A DNA stretch of 64,000 bases from NCBI RefSeq assembly GCF_020736845.1, contig NZ_JAFFQR010000064.1:441696-505695 (forward strand). Direction: 5' to 3'. Both the position numbers and the translations under genes were made by a program. Origin of the DNA: Paenibacillus farraposensis. Lineage in GTDB: Bacteria > Bacillota > Bacilli > Paenibacillales > Paenibacillaceae. The notes beneath the pieces are model-generated. The model was given only the letters and a program-made list of their open reading frames with translations, did no database searches and was not told the origin of the DNA. Below are positions 42,182 through 52,572 of the stretch, piece by piece; the stretch's first letter is position 1, and every line of letters starts with the position of its first letter.

Positions 42182-43312
42182 ATGCGCTTGCGTTCTCATA
42201 TGATGTTCCATTGGAGCCGGTTGGATTGGAGTTTTCCGAATCTCAGGATGAAGGAGGAATTTGAAGCGCACCAGTATTGGAAAAATGCGATCCTCGTCGG
42301 CGTCAAAGTCGATCAGCAAGGGCACTATTACGTCTGCATTCCCCGTCTCGCCCCGGGCATTCCCGCCACGATGAATAGAATTGTTATCCAAGACGGTCCC
42401 CCCCTCCTGGAGGCTTTCCCCAGTTGGGAGTGGAATGAAGCCGGGAATGTGCGGGCGATGAGGTCCATTCAGGGATATGAAATCGATGAGCTCAACCGGA
42501 TCTGGCTGCTGGATCAAGGAAAAATCGCTTACGCCCCTTCGCCCGAAGGCTCGCAGAAGCTGCTTGTCTGGGATTTGAATACGCACCGCATGATCGACGT
42601 TATCCCGATTCCCAATGAGATCGCTTCATATCGAACCTCTTTTTTGAACGATTTGGTCGTCGACAATAAGAACGGCTTCGTCTATATTACCGATTCCGGC
42701 AATGGCTGGCCGGATCACCCGGTGGCTGGCGGCATCATCGTGTACAACATGCGGACTCGATCGCTCAGACGGGTGCTGGACCGGCAATTCAGCACGCAGG
42801 ATCTTCCCGGTTTTCATTTTGCCATTGACAATAAGCCGGTGCTAAACCGCGCCGGCGTGGATGGTATCGCCTTGTCCGCCGATCGTTCCACCTTGTACTA
42901 TTGCCCGCTGACCGGACGCAATCTCTATGCCATCAATACCTCCGTCTTGATGGATTTTCAGGCTCCGTCCGAAAAAATCCACCGGGCCGTACAGGCGATA
43001 GGAAGTAAAAGAACCACAACGGATGGGATGCATGCCGATGCCCAAGGAAATGTTTTTTACACGATGCTGGAGGGGAAGGGCATTGGGATGTACAGCCCCT
43101 ACAGCGAAACGTTCCACGATCTCGTATCGGACGATCGGATGGTGTGGGTGGATGGGATAGCTTTTGATCAGCAGGGCTCCATCCTGTTCAACAGCAACCG
43201 GCTGCATGAAATCACGGGCGGGTACGACATCGATTGGACTTATCCGTATAACTTTGTGATTTGGAAAGCTTTTGCGGGTCAAGGAGTCAAGTCGTATTTG
43301 TACGCCCAGTAG
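42182..43312 (+). CDS. Yellow / major royal jelly protein-like beta-propeller protein
   Basis: A 376-residue protein of the MRJP/Yellow family, best known from insects and found sporadically in bacteria. Signature parts: GHYYVCIPRLAPGIPATMNR, YEIDELNRIWLLDQG, TSFLNDLVVDNKNGFVYITD and GVDGIALSADRSTLYYCPLT. No signal peptide is visible, while relatives are usually secreted; the frame is open upstream of 42182 without a start, so the N-terminus may be damaged. GC content is higher than its neighbours. The start has GGAGG close upstream. Confidence 0.8.
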   Translation: MRLRSHMMFHWSRLDWSFPNLRMKEEFEAHQYWKNAILVGVKVDQQGHYYVCIPRLAPGIPATMNRIVIQDGPPLLEAFPSWEWNEAGNVRAMRSIQGYEIDELNRIWLLDQGKIAYAPSPEGSQKLLVWDLNTHRMIDVIPIPNEIASYRTSFLNDLVVDNKNGFVYITDSGNGWPDHPVAGGIIVYNMRTRSLRRVLDRQFSTQDLPGFHFAIDNKPVLNRAGVDGIALSADRSTLYYCPLTGRNLYAINTSVLMDFQAPSEKIHRAVQAIGSKRTTTDGMHADAQGNVFYTMLEGKGIGMYSPYSETFHDLVSDDRMVWVDGIAFDQQGSILFNSNRLHEITGGYDIDWTYPYNFVIWKAFAGQGVKSYLYAQ

Positions 43313-43340
43313 ATAGCCCCTAAATCATTTAACTGGAATG

Positions 43341-43452
43341 CCTCCCGTTATTTTTAATGAAATCAATTGTTTTTCAGTGAAAGTGTCCAGATTAGATGGA
43401 GTATTTCCAGCTAAATTGACGATTTGACGGAAAATAAAAAAATAACAGGAGG
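43341..43452. repeat. 112-bp block bounded by 15-bp inverted repeats
   Basis: CCTCCCGTTATTTTT (43341-43355) and AAAAATAACAGGAGG (43438-43452) pair at 14 of 15 positions around an 82-nt interior. No clear target-site duplication is seen. It could be a long-loop terminator or a miniature inverted-repeat remnant. The rest of 43313-43667 has no gene. Confidence 0.5.
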
Positions 43453-43667
43453 ATTTTCCGGATCCATAACCATATCACCTTTGCAAAAAGTATCAATTAT
43501 GATACGTAATTTAAATTCGATATCCATACCACCATATATTTGAATATACAGGGAAGATATACTCAATAACATAAAAAACCAGCAAAAACAAGTGATTTGT
43601 TTCTAATGGTTATAAAAGTGTCTCAAACATATATCCAAAAATGTCTCAGTTATCAACCAAATCTGTC

Positions 43668-46600
43668 TCAATTATTACCGTTACTCACATCATAGCCGTC
43701 TCTTGATTCTGCTATATTCATTTGGAGCATGTTATAAATCATCTCCGCTGCTTCCGTACGTGTAACCTCCTGTTTGGCACGGAAGCTTCCATCTGGATAT
43801 CCTTGCACCAGATGAATTTCGGTTAAACCAAGTACATCCTTTCTGGCCCACTCCACAATTTGAGAGGCATCTGAATATATGCTGGTTTCTCGCTGCGGTG
43901 TAGCCTGGATAACATTATTCACCATTTTAGCCGCCTGTTCACGGTTTATGACCCGATTTGGACCAAACTCTCTGTTGCTAAACCCGCGAGCGACCTGATC
44001 TTTAATCGCCGTTTTGAGTAAATCAATGTACCAAGCTGAGGGATTGATATCCTCAAAGCCCAAGGTCACATCTGTTTCTAACGGTAGCTTCAAGGAGCGG
44101 ACAAGCATCGAAGTGAACTCGATACGGGTTACAGGTCTGCTCGGCTCAAAATGTGTGCGGGTAGTTCCTTGAACTATCCCCAAATCGGCAAGTGCATTTA
44201 TTTTCTCTCTATTAAATACCTGACCAATGTCACTAAAATGCTCAGGTCTTGTCTCTATAGGCGGAACGTGCCTAAGCTCTGCTTCTGTCAACTCCTGCAC
44301 AGCGGGTTGAATCGGTTTTACACTTGCTGAACTTCCTCCTCCACCACCTGTGACCACAGCGTTCCCTGTAGTTTTACCGTTCATCTGTTTTACCTCTGTG
44401 CGTTTTCCTTGACCGTTTTCTGCCCAGAGTTGAACTGTATATAGCTGTCTCTCTCTGAGTTGTCTCCAGATAAAAATTCGTTCCTTACCACGGTATAGTT
44501 CTGTTCCTTTCCCACTGGCGAGAACGAAAATATCATTTTTATGCTCTGACTCCCAATGGATGATAAACTCGCTATTCGTTGTTGCTGTCTTCAATAACTT
44601 GAAATCTGGAGACGGCAGCGTTTCCACTTCTGCTTCCGTCGGCTTACCTCCACCACTCGTGTTAACTGGCTTGACAGTAATAAGATACACTGTAGAACTG
44701 TCTAATCCGCCTATATCAAACTCATGATGGCTCGTATGACCGATAAGTGCCCCATTTTGGTATACATTGTAAGCATCCGCACCTGGAGCTTCTTTCCACA
44801 TAACAATCAAATTCGTATCTGTCACGTCTTTCACAATTAATCCATTGTCTGGTATTCCATCCGGCAACGCACGATACGTAAAGGGAGCTATGTCACCTGC
44901 ACCGCTCTTATTCATTGCTTGAATGCCAAACGAATATATTATGCCAGGTTGAATCCCTGAAAGCGTAACAGTAGTGTCCTTAACATCTGTAATTTCCCCC
45001 GTATCTCCGCGAGTTACAACATATTGGTGAGCCCCCTTGATTTCATCCCAACTCAGCATAATCTGCTCATTCCCAAGCTCTGTAACCTTGATGTTTCGCA
45101 CTTGAGGCGGAATCGTCAGCAGTTCACCCCACGCTGGCTGGCTGAAGCCACTACTGTTGCCGCTACTCACTTGAAAATTGTAGTTTTTTCCACCTTCTAA
45201 ATCAGATACAACTACACGTGGCTCGGTGGTATAATAATCTTGATCGTTGATCGTTACCTTATATTGAGTTGCTCCATCAACCGGGTCCCATTTCAATGTG
45301 GCCTCGTGCTCCCGAACATCTACAGCTGCAAGCTGTACCGCCGAAACAGGTAGTGTCAATTCATTGATAGACGCACTACCACCTATACCACTCCGATTGT
45401 AGGCCCGGATTCGAATACTTGCAGGCCGCCCTGCTGGCAGGCCCTCAAAAGTATAAGAATGGATACCCCGGGGAATCCGCATAATCGGTTCATTGTTCAA
45501 GTCCAAGATGTATCCGTCAGCCCCCTGCACATCCTGCCACGCTACACCAATGGAATATACATCCTTCGTTACACTTGCCAGCGTAGTTACCCGAGCTGGT
45601 AATGTGATGACTCCAAGGTGAGCATAGTCTCCGAATCCCGTTGTATTTTCAGCCGAAATGCGATAAGCATACTCTGTTCCCGCCTGAAGATCGGTATCTG
45701 TAAATTCCGTATAAACATCATTATAGACTGATACGTTATCTCGTTCTAGGGCGTAGTATGTGGCTGTGACTACATCTTTCCATTTCAATTCGACTCCATC
45801 TTCTCTTACAGTAACATTTTGGAATCCGGCTGGGCTGTCTGGTAGGCTTAAAAAAGATACATGCTTTGCTGCCCCCTCACCAGTGTCATTGATTGCTGAT
45901 ACAGATACATCGTAATATTTACCTGGCTTCATTCCCGTAATAGGATTATAAACATCCTTTGTAACTGTATCCTTAAATATGACTTCACCCGTACTTACCT
46001 CTGTTGCTGTAACATTATATTTGTTAGCCGAAGCAACCGGCGTAAAGTCGGCCATGATTTCTGCTGGATGACGAGCGACAGGAGTTAACTTGACATGCTG
46101 AGGGGCATCGGGCAGTGTGAATATCCGAACTCGATTGGAATATGCATTGCCTCCCACATGATTACTGGAACGTACTTCATATTCGTATTGCCGTCCCCCG
46201 CCAAGTCCTTTATTGGTAAACGAATTGGTCGGATGCGCAACCTCCCACACCTCATCAGTTGTTAGATTTCGGATGGTATAGACATAACCATCACTCAAGC
46301 TGGATGGGAGCGTCCACTGCAAATCGACCTCTGTGTTTCGTACGGATGTCGCTGAGAGTACAACCGGCTCAGGCTGCTTTTGAATACGAAGTGCACTGCT
46401 GACTGTTTCAGAAATGTTGCCCGCCCGATCTGCGACCTTGGCATGAACGTACCATTCACCCTCGTTTGAAAGATTCAACTGGATTGCTGTATCGGTCGCT
46501 GTATCCCAATTTTCGGGTGAATCAGGATTGTTCGTGATTTTATACTGCATTGTCGCTGGTTCGATCCCCGAATGCTGATCGACAAATCGTATTCCCACAT

Positions 46601-48299
46601 GAATACTGGAATCCTTCCATTCGCGTGAATCCGGTGTCAGTTGGATCGTCGGGGGTTCCAAATCGATATAAGACGTTGCCGACACCGGATCACTTCGATT
46701 TCCAGCTGTATCAACAGCTTGAGCAGTCACTTTTACGATGCCGGAACGATTTAATATTCCCGATGAACCAGATGCATATCCGCCAGAATCCAATTGGTAT
46801 TCATAATGCACTGCTGAAGTATCCGTCGCACCTGATAGAGTAAATTGCACTGGCTTATTGGTAAATCGGGTAAACATCGTTACCTCGGAAAACACAACTT
46901 TTGGAGGCGTTGGCTTGGTTCGATCAATGATGACTGATTGGGTCACGATTGGACCAGGCACGTCAAGGTTATTGACCGTCCGGGCCGATATTTCGTACTT
47001 CCCTTCAGTGGTTAATGTCAAAACGCCATGATATGGCTCCCACTCCCCTGTCGGACTCAAGCGATATTGTGTCATCTTGATTCCGTTTGCAGGATCACTC
47101 CCTGAATCAATGGCAATATTCACATCACGAATCGTCGGACCTGCTTCACTAGCCCGAATAGCAGGGGCAGTCGGTCCCTTTTTATCAATGGTAATTTCTT
47201 TGTTTACTTTTTGACTCACATTCCCAGCGTTGTCTATGGAGCGTGCATACACCGTGCTTTTGCCATCTTTATTCACATGAAACGCTTCATCATAGTCTTG
47301 CCAATCTTGGTTCACAGCACCCGTTATCCGAAATTGAGTACGGGCCAGTCCGGAATAATCGTCTGTTCCTAGTTGCAATGAAATAGTATAGTCATTGCTG
47401 TTTCCCTTTGCACTTATGATTGGTGGAGTCGGGGGCATCTTGTCTATTCGGACATTCGCGGAGGAAAGACCACTGTACTGATTGTTCATATCGACTGTCC
47501 GGGCATAGATTGTATTTATGCCATGTTCATATACAGTAAAGGGTCCCGCATATGGCTGGAATGGACCTCCATTCAGGCTATACTCATAGTACTTGAGGCC
47601 TTCAGGCGCCACATTCCCATCTATCCACACGGTTACAGATTCTTTACTCCATCCTGTAACTGTTTGGCCCTCTGCGCCTGCCTGAATCCGGGGCGGTTGA
47701 GGCATCAAATCCGATTTGGGAATCACATGGATTCCAAACCTGGATATTTCATTACTGGTTTGCTGATTGTACCCCATGGCTCTAAAGTACCGAACATCTC
47801 TTAATGTAATGGAATTCGTAACCTCTACCCATTTCCCTTGGTAAATGCCACCGGCATAGAATTTCGTTACACTGGTCCATGTATTTAAATTGGTTCCGTT
47901 AGGCTGCCAAGTGTTCCCGTCCGCCGTATTAGATGCATATATTTCTGTATGGTAAGAACCTTCAATATAAACAAATATCCTGTAATCAGAAGTCTTAATC
48001 GATCTTCCAATATCAACAAAACGATTGGTTGGCTGCGCACTCCCCTCACATTTATATCTTGTCGAACCCGTGCCGCTATAAACTTCCGTTGCTCCTCCCC
48101 TCCTTCCCGACGAAGAGCCCCAACTATCACCCCCATCCGGTAAATTGTTTTGGCAAAAAGGACCCCCAATAACCTCTTGGGTAGCGGCTAATACCCTTTC
48201 TGGAAATATGGGAATCATCATCAATAACAGAAGTACAGCCAATAATCCATACATCCATTTACTATGATTCCTTGCCCTTCGCATATTTTTTCGATCCAT
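43668..48299 (-). CDS. Large S-layer-anchored surface protein with Ig-like/FN3 repeats and three SLH domains
   Basis: A 1543-residue exported protein. Signal peptide: WMYGLLAVLLLLMMIPIFPE, cut near VLA-AT. Residues ~40-200 resemble a carbohydrate-binding region; ~200-650 are Ig-like repeats (pattern R.DK.PPTPP.I and ARSIDNAGN); ~650-1330 are fibronectin type III repeats (LKWDPVDGATQYKVTINDQD; YNFQVSSGNSSGFS). A GGGGGSS linker near 1330 leads to three SLH domains (HFSDIG..., GFEDINPSAWYIDLL, YSDASQIVEWARKDVLG) for cell-wall attachment. It probably has an adhesion role. Ligand unknown. Confidence 0.9.
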   Translation of the reverse strand: MDRKNMRRARNHSKWMYGLLAVLLLLMMIPIFPERVLAATQEVIGGPFCQNNLPDGGDSWGSSSGRRGGATEVYSGTGSTRYKCEGSAQPTNRFVDIGRSIKTSDYRIFVYIEGSYHTEIYASNTADGNTWQPNGTNLNTWTSVTKFYAGGIYQGKWVEVTNSITLRDVRYFRAMGYNQQTSNEISRFGIHVIPKSDLMPQPPRIQAGAEGQTVTGWSKESVTVWIDGNVAPEGLKYYEYSLNGGPFQPYAGPFTVYEHGINTIYARTVDMNNQYSGLSSANVRIDKMPPTPPIISAKGNSNDYTISLQLGTDDYSGLARTQFRITGAVNQDWQDYDEAFHVNKDGKSTVYARSIDNAGNVSQKVNKEITIDKKGPTAPAIRASEAGPTIRDVNIAIDSGSDPANGIKMTQYRLSPTGEWEPYHGVLTLTTEGKYEISARTVNNLDVPGPIVTQSVIIDRTKPTPPKVVFSEVTMFTRFTNKPVQFTLSGATDTSAVHYEYQLDSGGYASGSSGILNRSGIVKVTAQAVDTAGNRSDPVSATSYIDLEPPTIQLTPDSREWKDSSIHVGIRFVDQHSGIEPATMQYKITNNPDSPENWDTATDTAIQLNLSNEGEWYVHAKVADRAGNISETVSSALRIQKQPEPVVLSATSVRNTEVDLQWTLPSSLSDGYVYTIRNLTTDEVWEVAHPTNSFTNKGLGGGRQYEYEVRSSNHVGGNAYSNRVRIFTLPDAPQHVKLTPVARHPAEIMADFTPVASANKYNVTATEVSTGEVIFKDTVTKDVYNPITGMKPGKYYDVSVSAINDTGEGAAKHVSFLSLPDSPAGFQNVTVREDGVELKWKDVVTATYYALERDNVSVYNDVYTEFTDTDLQAGTEYAYRISAENTTGFGDYAHLGVITLPARVTTLASVTKDVYSIGVAWQDVQGADGYILDLNNEPIMRIPRGIHSYTFEGLPAGRPASIRIRAYNRSGIGGSASINELTLPVSAVQLAAVDVREHEATLKWDPVDGATQYKVTINDQDYYTTEPRVVVSDLEGGKNYNFQVSSGNSSGFSQPAWGELLTIPPQVRNIKVTELGNEQIMLSWDEIKGAHQYVVTRGDTGEITDVKDTTVTLSGIQPGIIYSFGIQAMNKSGAGDIAPFTYRALPDGIPDNGLIVKDVTDTNLIVMWKEAPGADAYNVYQNGALIGHTSHHEFDIGGLDSSTVYLITVKPVNTSGGGKPTEAEVETLPSPDFKLLKTATTNSEFIIHWESEHKNDIFVLASGKGTELYRGKERIFIWRQLRERQLYTVQLWAENGQGKRTEVKQMNGKTTGNAVVTGGGGGSSASVKPIQPAVQELTEAELRHVPPIETRPEHFSDIGQVFNREKINALADLGIVQGTTRTHFEPSRPVTRIEFTSMLVRSLKLPLETDVTLGFEDINPSAWYIDLLKTAIKDQVARGFSNREFGPNRVINREQAAKMVNNVIQATPQRETSIYSDASQIVEWARKDVLGLTEIHLVQGYPDGSFRAKQEVTRTEAAEMIYNMLQMNIAESRDGYDVSNGNN

Positions 48300-48361
48300 A
48301 CATTTCTCCTTTCTTTATTGTATTTTCATAGAGCTTTACAGACTCGCTTCAACTAACATAG

Positions 48362-48408
48362 AAAAAGCACCCCAAACAAAGGCAATAATACCTAAGTTCG
48401 AGGTGCTT
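48362..48408 (-). terminator. Terminator between the 48503 gene and the surface-protein gene
   Basis: 7-bp arms AAGCACC / GGTGCTT, with T-run on the minus strand. It separates the two genes. Confidence 0.7.
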
Positions 48409-48502
48409 CCTCAATATCACGAGTATGTTTTGAATTCATTATACTTGGTCCCAGGCAGGATGTAAACAGGAATTTCCCATCTCGGATAAAACTTTAAAGG
48501 CT

Positions 48503-49381
48503 TTAACGAACCTGAACGCCCAGGTTCCGGAAAAATCCCCGCATATTCTGCATGTAAGAATCCTGCGTAGCGGAAGCTTCGTTAAGCAGGTTTTGCATGC
48601 TGTTCATAAATGCAGAAGCGGAAGTCGTATCAGCTTTATCAAACCGGTTATTTACCTGTGCATTATTTAGCAACCATTCAGTCTGGGCTGTGCGCTCCTT
48701 ATATTTGTTAATCCAATCGGGATGTTGAGGAACTTTGCGTGCAAAATCCAACAGTTGGTCCAATCCATTTCCTCCACCATTAATGTTATGCATAAATGCT
48801 GCGTATTTTTGAGGGTCCACCTGCTTCATCACTTCTGACAGATTGACGTAATCCTCAGGGGCTCCCAGCGGACGATCTGCTGGAGTCGTATAGCTGATAT
48901 CCCCGCTCTCCGGATCAACGGATCGTGTCAAGGCAATAGACGCTATCTGATCCATTGTTTTCAAAAATTCCTTGGCCTTATCGCCTTCCATGTAATGATC
49001 TGCAATATACTTGGATTGGGAAACTCCCATCTCTAGCAATACAGCTCGCTGCTTCTCATCCATTACCGTTCCGTCGACGATAAAATTGGATTGAATCATA
49101 TTGTACACTGCATTGGACACTTCTTCCGGCTGACCTTCCAAAACCCGGTTTAATGAATCGTTGATCTGTGTTGTACCGAAATACTTGATAGCATGCGATA
49201 CAATAGCTCCTTCGGCTAGCTGTCTGCTGGCCTCACTAATTTCCACAGAGTCTTGAACTTCAAATTTGGTACGGTTTTCTTCATGCAGTTGGGGGGATGA
49301 GGCTTGCTTGGTTGTCGGATTGATTCGTACGTTACTAGAGTGAACAACTGCTTGTTGCGCTCTAAGAGGTTCAAAATTCAT
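48503..49381 (-). CDS. Hypothetical protein
   Basis: A 292-residue soluble protein. The ATG at 49379-49381 follows AGGAGG by 7 nt; a six-codon upstream extension is discarded. The N-terminus has a disordered part followed by DSVEISEASRQLAEG, a phrase typical of flagellar-associated and FlgM-like proteins, but no domain is recognised. The rest is helical. No signal peptide. Confidence 0.75.
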   Translation of the reverse strand: MNFEPLRAQQAVVHSSNVRINPTTKQASSPQLHEENRTKFEVQDSVEISEASRQLAEGAIVSHAIKYFGTTQINDSLNRVLEGQPEEVSNAVYNMIQSNFIVDGTVMDEKQRAVLLEMGVSQSKYIADHYMEGDKAKEFLKTMDQIASIALTRSVDPESGDISYTTPADRPLGAPEDYVNLSEVMKQVDPQKYAAFMHNINGGGNGLDQLLDFARKVPQHPDWINKYKERTAQTEWLLNNAQVNNRFDKADTTSASAFMNSMQNLLNEASATQDSYMQNMRGFFRNLGVQVR

Positions 49382-49576
49382 CCTGTTTCCTCCTGTCATT
49401 TTTATAACAGGTAATCTGAGGCGTATGTATAATGAAATGTAACCCTGTTGCTATATATATCGGACAAAGCATATATGGAATGAATATATGCCTTGTCCTA
49501 AAAATGAACAATTCTGAAGCAAGCTTCCTTTGCTTAGATATAAAATGTTAAAGCAACTAGTTACTTGATGCTCTCA

Positions 49577-51052
49577 TTAACTACGACCACCATAAATACT
49601 ATAGGCAAAGTGATATACAATATCTGTGGCTGTAAGCGAAGTATCTGACACCTGGGCAGCTACACCTGAAAGATCATAGTAATGTGTAAACCTTATTGGT
49701 CCAGACAAGTATTCCGCAATACTTCCCGTTGAATGCGGCAGGGAAAGAGTCAAACTGAAGGTTCCATTTTGATCCGTATAACCTGTGCCTGTACGAGTTC
49801 GATTTCCACTGCTTTCAGTCCAGTTCTGATTCAACCATGTCACATTAACTGGCGCATTTGCTACTGGATAATTATCCGTTGTAGTAACAACCCCCTTTAC
49901 AGTTAAATTGGTGTTTCCATTAACCCGATAATGGCGACCATAAGAGTAGGATGGATAGTCATTCGGACCGTTGATAGAGTCGTAACCGGTAATTACAATT
50001 TTACCAGCCCGAAGCACCGGTTTGAGTGTAAGTGTATATAAATGGTCGGGTGAATATTGGTTGGTAGTGTACACTCGCACATAGTAGGTACCTGTATTCA
50101 AGGACACATTGTGATTCGTTTGCGGCAGAAGCACCATTTGGTTGCCGGTAAGGGCTCCGTAAACTTCTGCTTTGTATCCGTAGCTTTCTGAGGTGCTGTC
50201 CAGCTTAACATTTAATCCATCATAATTACGGCTGGCAGGGATCGTGATTCGGTACCAGTCGTTATCAATGCCTGAATTAATGGAGCGCGAATTAAGCGAT
50301 GATCCACCCGTACTAAAAGTAAAGTTGTATGCATGAAAAGCACTCTCATCCGGTTCATAGGCATCATACTGGGAGCTTACATCCACGGTTAGATAGAAAG
50401 GGTCAGTTATACTTGATCCCTTCTTGGAATGAACTGCAATCGCATAAGCTTTTTCAAATCCAGCGGCATTGCGCGTTCCTACGCTTTCAGGAAGTGATGC
50501 AGACCCCTGTTCATACTTGTTAAAATAAGTACCATAGGTGGAGGCGTCAATGGCATTTGGATTAATATCACCTGTCGTCATATCAAACTCGTATAAGTAT
50601 AAGTCATAGTCAAGCTGTGCCGAAAATGGACCATCCAACCGAGCCTGCAACAGTTCACCGGGCTGCAAATAAATCGGATATAAAAACTGTGTATCTCCCT
50701 CCTGCGTAATCGTACCGGAGTACGTAGCTGTAGAAGCTGTGGCCGATGCAGCCATTAGGCTTGTTTTCAGCGAAGAAACGGTTTCCTTTTTCAATGAGGT
50801 TGTCTCTGGTGCCTTAAAGTTGAGATTGTCCTGCAATACATAAACCGAAGACGTAACGCTGTCTGGCTTGTCTGACCGTGTCAAATGCTCAATTTTGTCT
50901 TCTTTCACAGTTGTTAGCGGAATCTCTGATTCCGTTTTAATCACTTGATCCGGTACTCCCTCTGTGCTTGGACTTGCATTTGCAGTTGCCCCGATAGCGA
51001 ACAGAAGCATCGTGCATAGCATTACTGAAATAGCCTTTCTGAGCCTTTTCAT
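49577..51052 (-). CDS. Secreted protein with PPC-like and Ig-like domains
   Basis: A 491-residue exported protein. The ATG at 51050-51052 (GAGGGG upstream) opens a standard signal peptide, KRLRKAISVMLCTMLLFAIG, cut near ANA-SP. Two beta-sandwich segments look like bacterial pre-peptidase C-terminal domains (DFDLYLYEF-type DYDLYLYEFDMTTG; NDWYRITIPASRNYDGLNVK). The C-terminus is an Ig-like domain (VKGVVTTTDNYPVANAPVNV). No catalytic domain is seen. A decayed copy lies upstream at 51367-51873. The gap between them (51053-51366) holds nothing I can name. Confidence 0.8.
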   Translation of the reverse strand: MKRLRKAISVMLCTMLLFAIGATANASPSTEGVPDQVIKTESEIPLTTVKEDKIEHLTRSDKPDSVTSSVYVLQDNLNFKAPETTSLKKETVSSLKTSLMAASATASTATYSGTITQEGDTQFLYPIYLQPGELLQARLDGPFSAQLDYDLYLYEFDMTTGDINPNAIDASTYGTYFNKYEQGSASLPESVGTRNAAGFEKAYAIAVHSKKGSSITDPFYLTVDVSSQYDAYEPDESAFHAYNFTFSTGGSSLNSRSINSGIDNDWYRITIPASRNYDGLNVKLDSTSESYGYKAEVYGALTGNQMVLLPQTNHNVSLNTGTYYVRVYTTNQYSPDHLYTLTLKPVLRAGKIVITGYDSINGPNDYPSYSYGRHYRVNGNTNLTVKGVVTTTDNYPVANAPVNVTWLNQNWTESSGNRTRTGTGYTDQNGTFSLTLSLPHSTGSIAEYLSGPIRFTHYYDLSGVAAQVSDTSLTATDIVYHFAYSIYGGRS

Positions 51053-51366
51053 ACTGAAATCCCCTCTCAAATGGTTTAAGGAATTCCCGCTATTCCCCAG
51101 ATAAACCAGGGCATCTTCTAGGCTGTATGACCCTATCATAAACCATTTCTGGTTCTAATGGAATATACTGTGCTAAATATTTTTAATTCGATTATCTGGC
51201 AACAGGAAGCAATTACCTATGTCCGCATTTTGCATGTTTCGATTTCCTTTTCACAAAAGTAAATATTTTGATATGTAGTCAAAAGAGCCGCCTTTTATAA
51301 AATGGAAAGCATCAGCCGGCCATTCTAAAAAAGCGACTCCTATGAATTACACTACCTTATAAGATT

Positions 51367-51873
51367 TTAATTTCTCAAACTGTATGCAAAAAGATAAATG
51401 ATATCCGTGGTACTAATAGAAGTCCCATCGACCTGAGCAGCTGCTTCTGAAAGATCAAAATAGTGTGTGGAGCCGATTGCACTGATATATTCTACATTTT
51501 TCCCTGTCGATTGCGGGAGAGCAAGGGTCACACTGAATGTCCCATTATCGTTCGTATACGTAGAAGCCGTTCGGGTACGGTTGCCGCTAGCCTCGCTTCA
51601 GTTCTTGTCCAGCCATACGACCGTGACAGGGGCATTGGGAACCAGCTGGCCGTCTGTTGTTTTAACGACACCATTCACAATCAGATTGCTGCCTCCGTTA
51701 ATGCGGTAATGGCGACCATAAGAATACGTCGGATAATCATAATAACCATTGGAGTTATAGCCGGTAATTTCAATTTTGCCAGCCCGAAGCACTGGTTTGA
51801 TGGTTAATGTATACAAATGATTGGGTGAATATCGAGCTTAGTGTAACTGAAACACCTTTTTGAGCCTTTTCAT
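51367..51873 (-). pseudogene. Decayed paralogue of the PPC/Ig-like secreted protein
   Basis: Starts like its neighbour (GAGGAG, then MKRLKK at 51873), but a large internal deletion joins the first codons to the C-terminal Ig-like part (SPNHLYTLTIKPVLRAGKIE). A TGA at about 51598 then replaces a Trp codon (paralogue NQNWTESSGN), and after it the sequence matches to the end (NRTRTASTYTNDNGTFSVTL). Deletion plus nonsense mutation make it a pseudogene. Confidence 0.85.
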
Positions 51874-52157
51874 ACTGAATCTCCTCAAATAAGTTGAAAA
51901 AATCTCTCTATTTCCATAAATACAGTAGAATTCTAGGATTCTACCTGTATCATAAATCAAATTCTGGTTTTAATCGAAGATAGTTCTTGAGGATTTTCAT
52001 TTGGAATTCCTTGTATCCAATCGGTGCTTGGGTTCGCAGGCTGATCTAACCGTTAGAGATTCTTCCCTGAGCCGCGATCAACAGAAACAATGAGGCAGTG
52101 GCAGGCCGCTAAAAAATACTTCATTTGCTTCTCAGTCCTCTTAAAACCTGGATTGCG

Positions 52158-52387
52158 ATTTCAATCCACGCTCCATATAGGGAGCGACGTCCCTTCAATA
52201 CCTCGGGCAAGACCTTCACCCGTATTTCAATCCACGCTCCCATATAGGGAGCGACTCTACCGTAACAGCGTATTTTTGAATTACAGCTTATTTCAATCCA
52301 CGCTCCCATATAGGGAGCGACTCTCCGGGAATCGTACTTATGGAGCTATCTATTGATTTCAATCCACGCTCCCATATAGGGAGCGAC
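52158..52387 (-). CRISPR. Short orphan CRISPR array, type I-C-like repeat
   Basis: Four repeats at 52158-52188, 52224-52255, 52290-52321 and 52356-52387, separated by three unrelated spacers of 35, 34 and 34 nt. The 32-nt repeat, read on the minus strand, starts GTCGCTCCCTATATGGGAGC and ends GTGGATTGAAAT, the form of type I-C repeats. The repeat at 52158 lacks one C and would be the leader-distal, degenerate end. No cas genes are in the window, so it is inactive or served from elsewhere. 52388-52572 would be the leader. Confidence 0.9.
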
Positions 52388-52572
52388 AGTGCGCATTGAG
52401 AAGCCTTACGTGGCAAGGTTCCCCGGCGTGTTTAGTGCGAATGTCTTTTTTCGACTCAAAAAAATGGAGACAAATGGGTGCAAATCCCTGAAATCTCGCG
52501 TCCCGCTTGAGGTGCGAATGATCCGGGATTTTTATGTGTGCTTGGGGTTCGCACCAGTTTACGCGTTTTTTC

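Noticed and set aside
42110..42586. 158-codon minus-strand ORF opposite the Yellow-like gene
   Set aside because: Shadow frame in a GC-rich gene; no domain or ribosome site.
46550..46843. 97-codon ORF opposite the FN3/SLH gene
   Set aside because: Antisense shadow of a long, well-supported gene.
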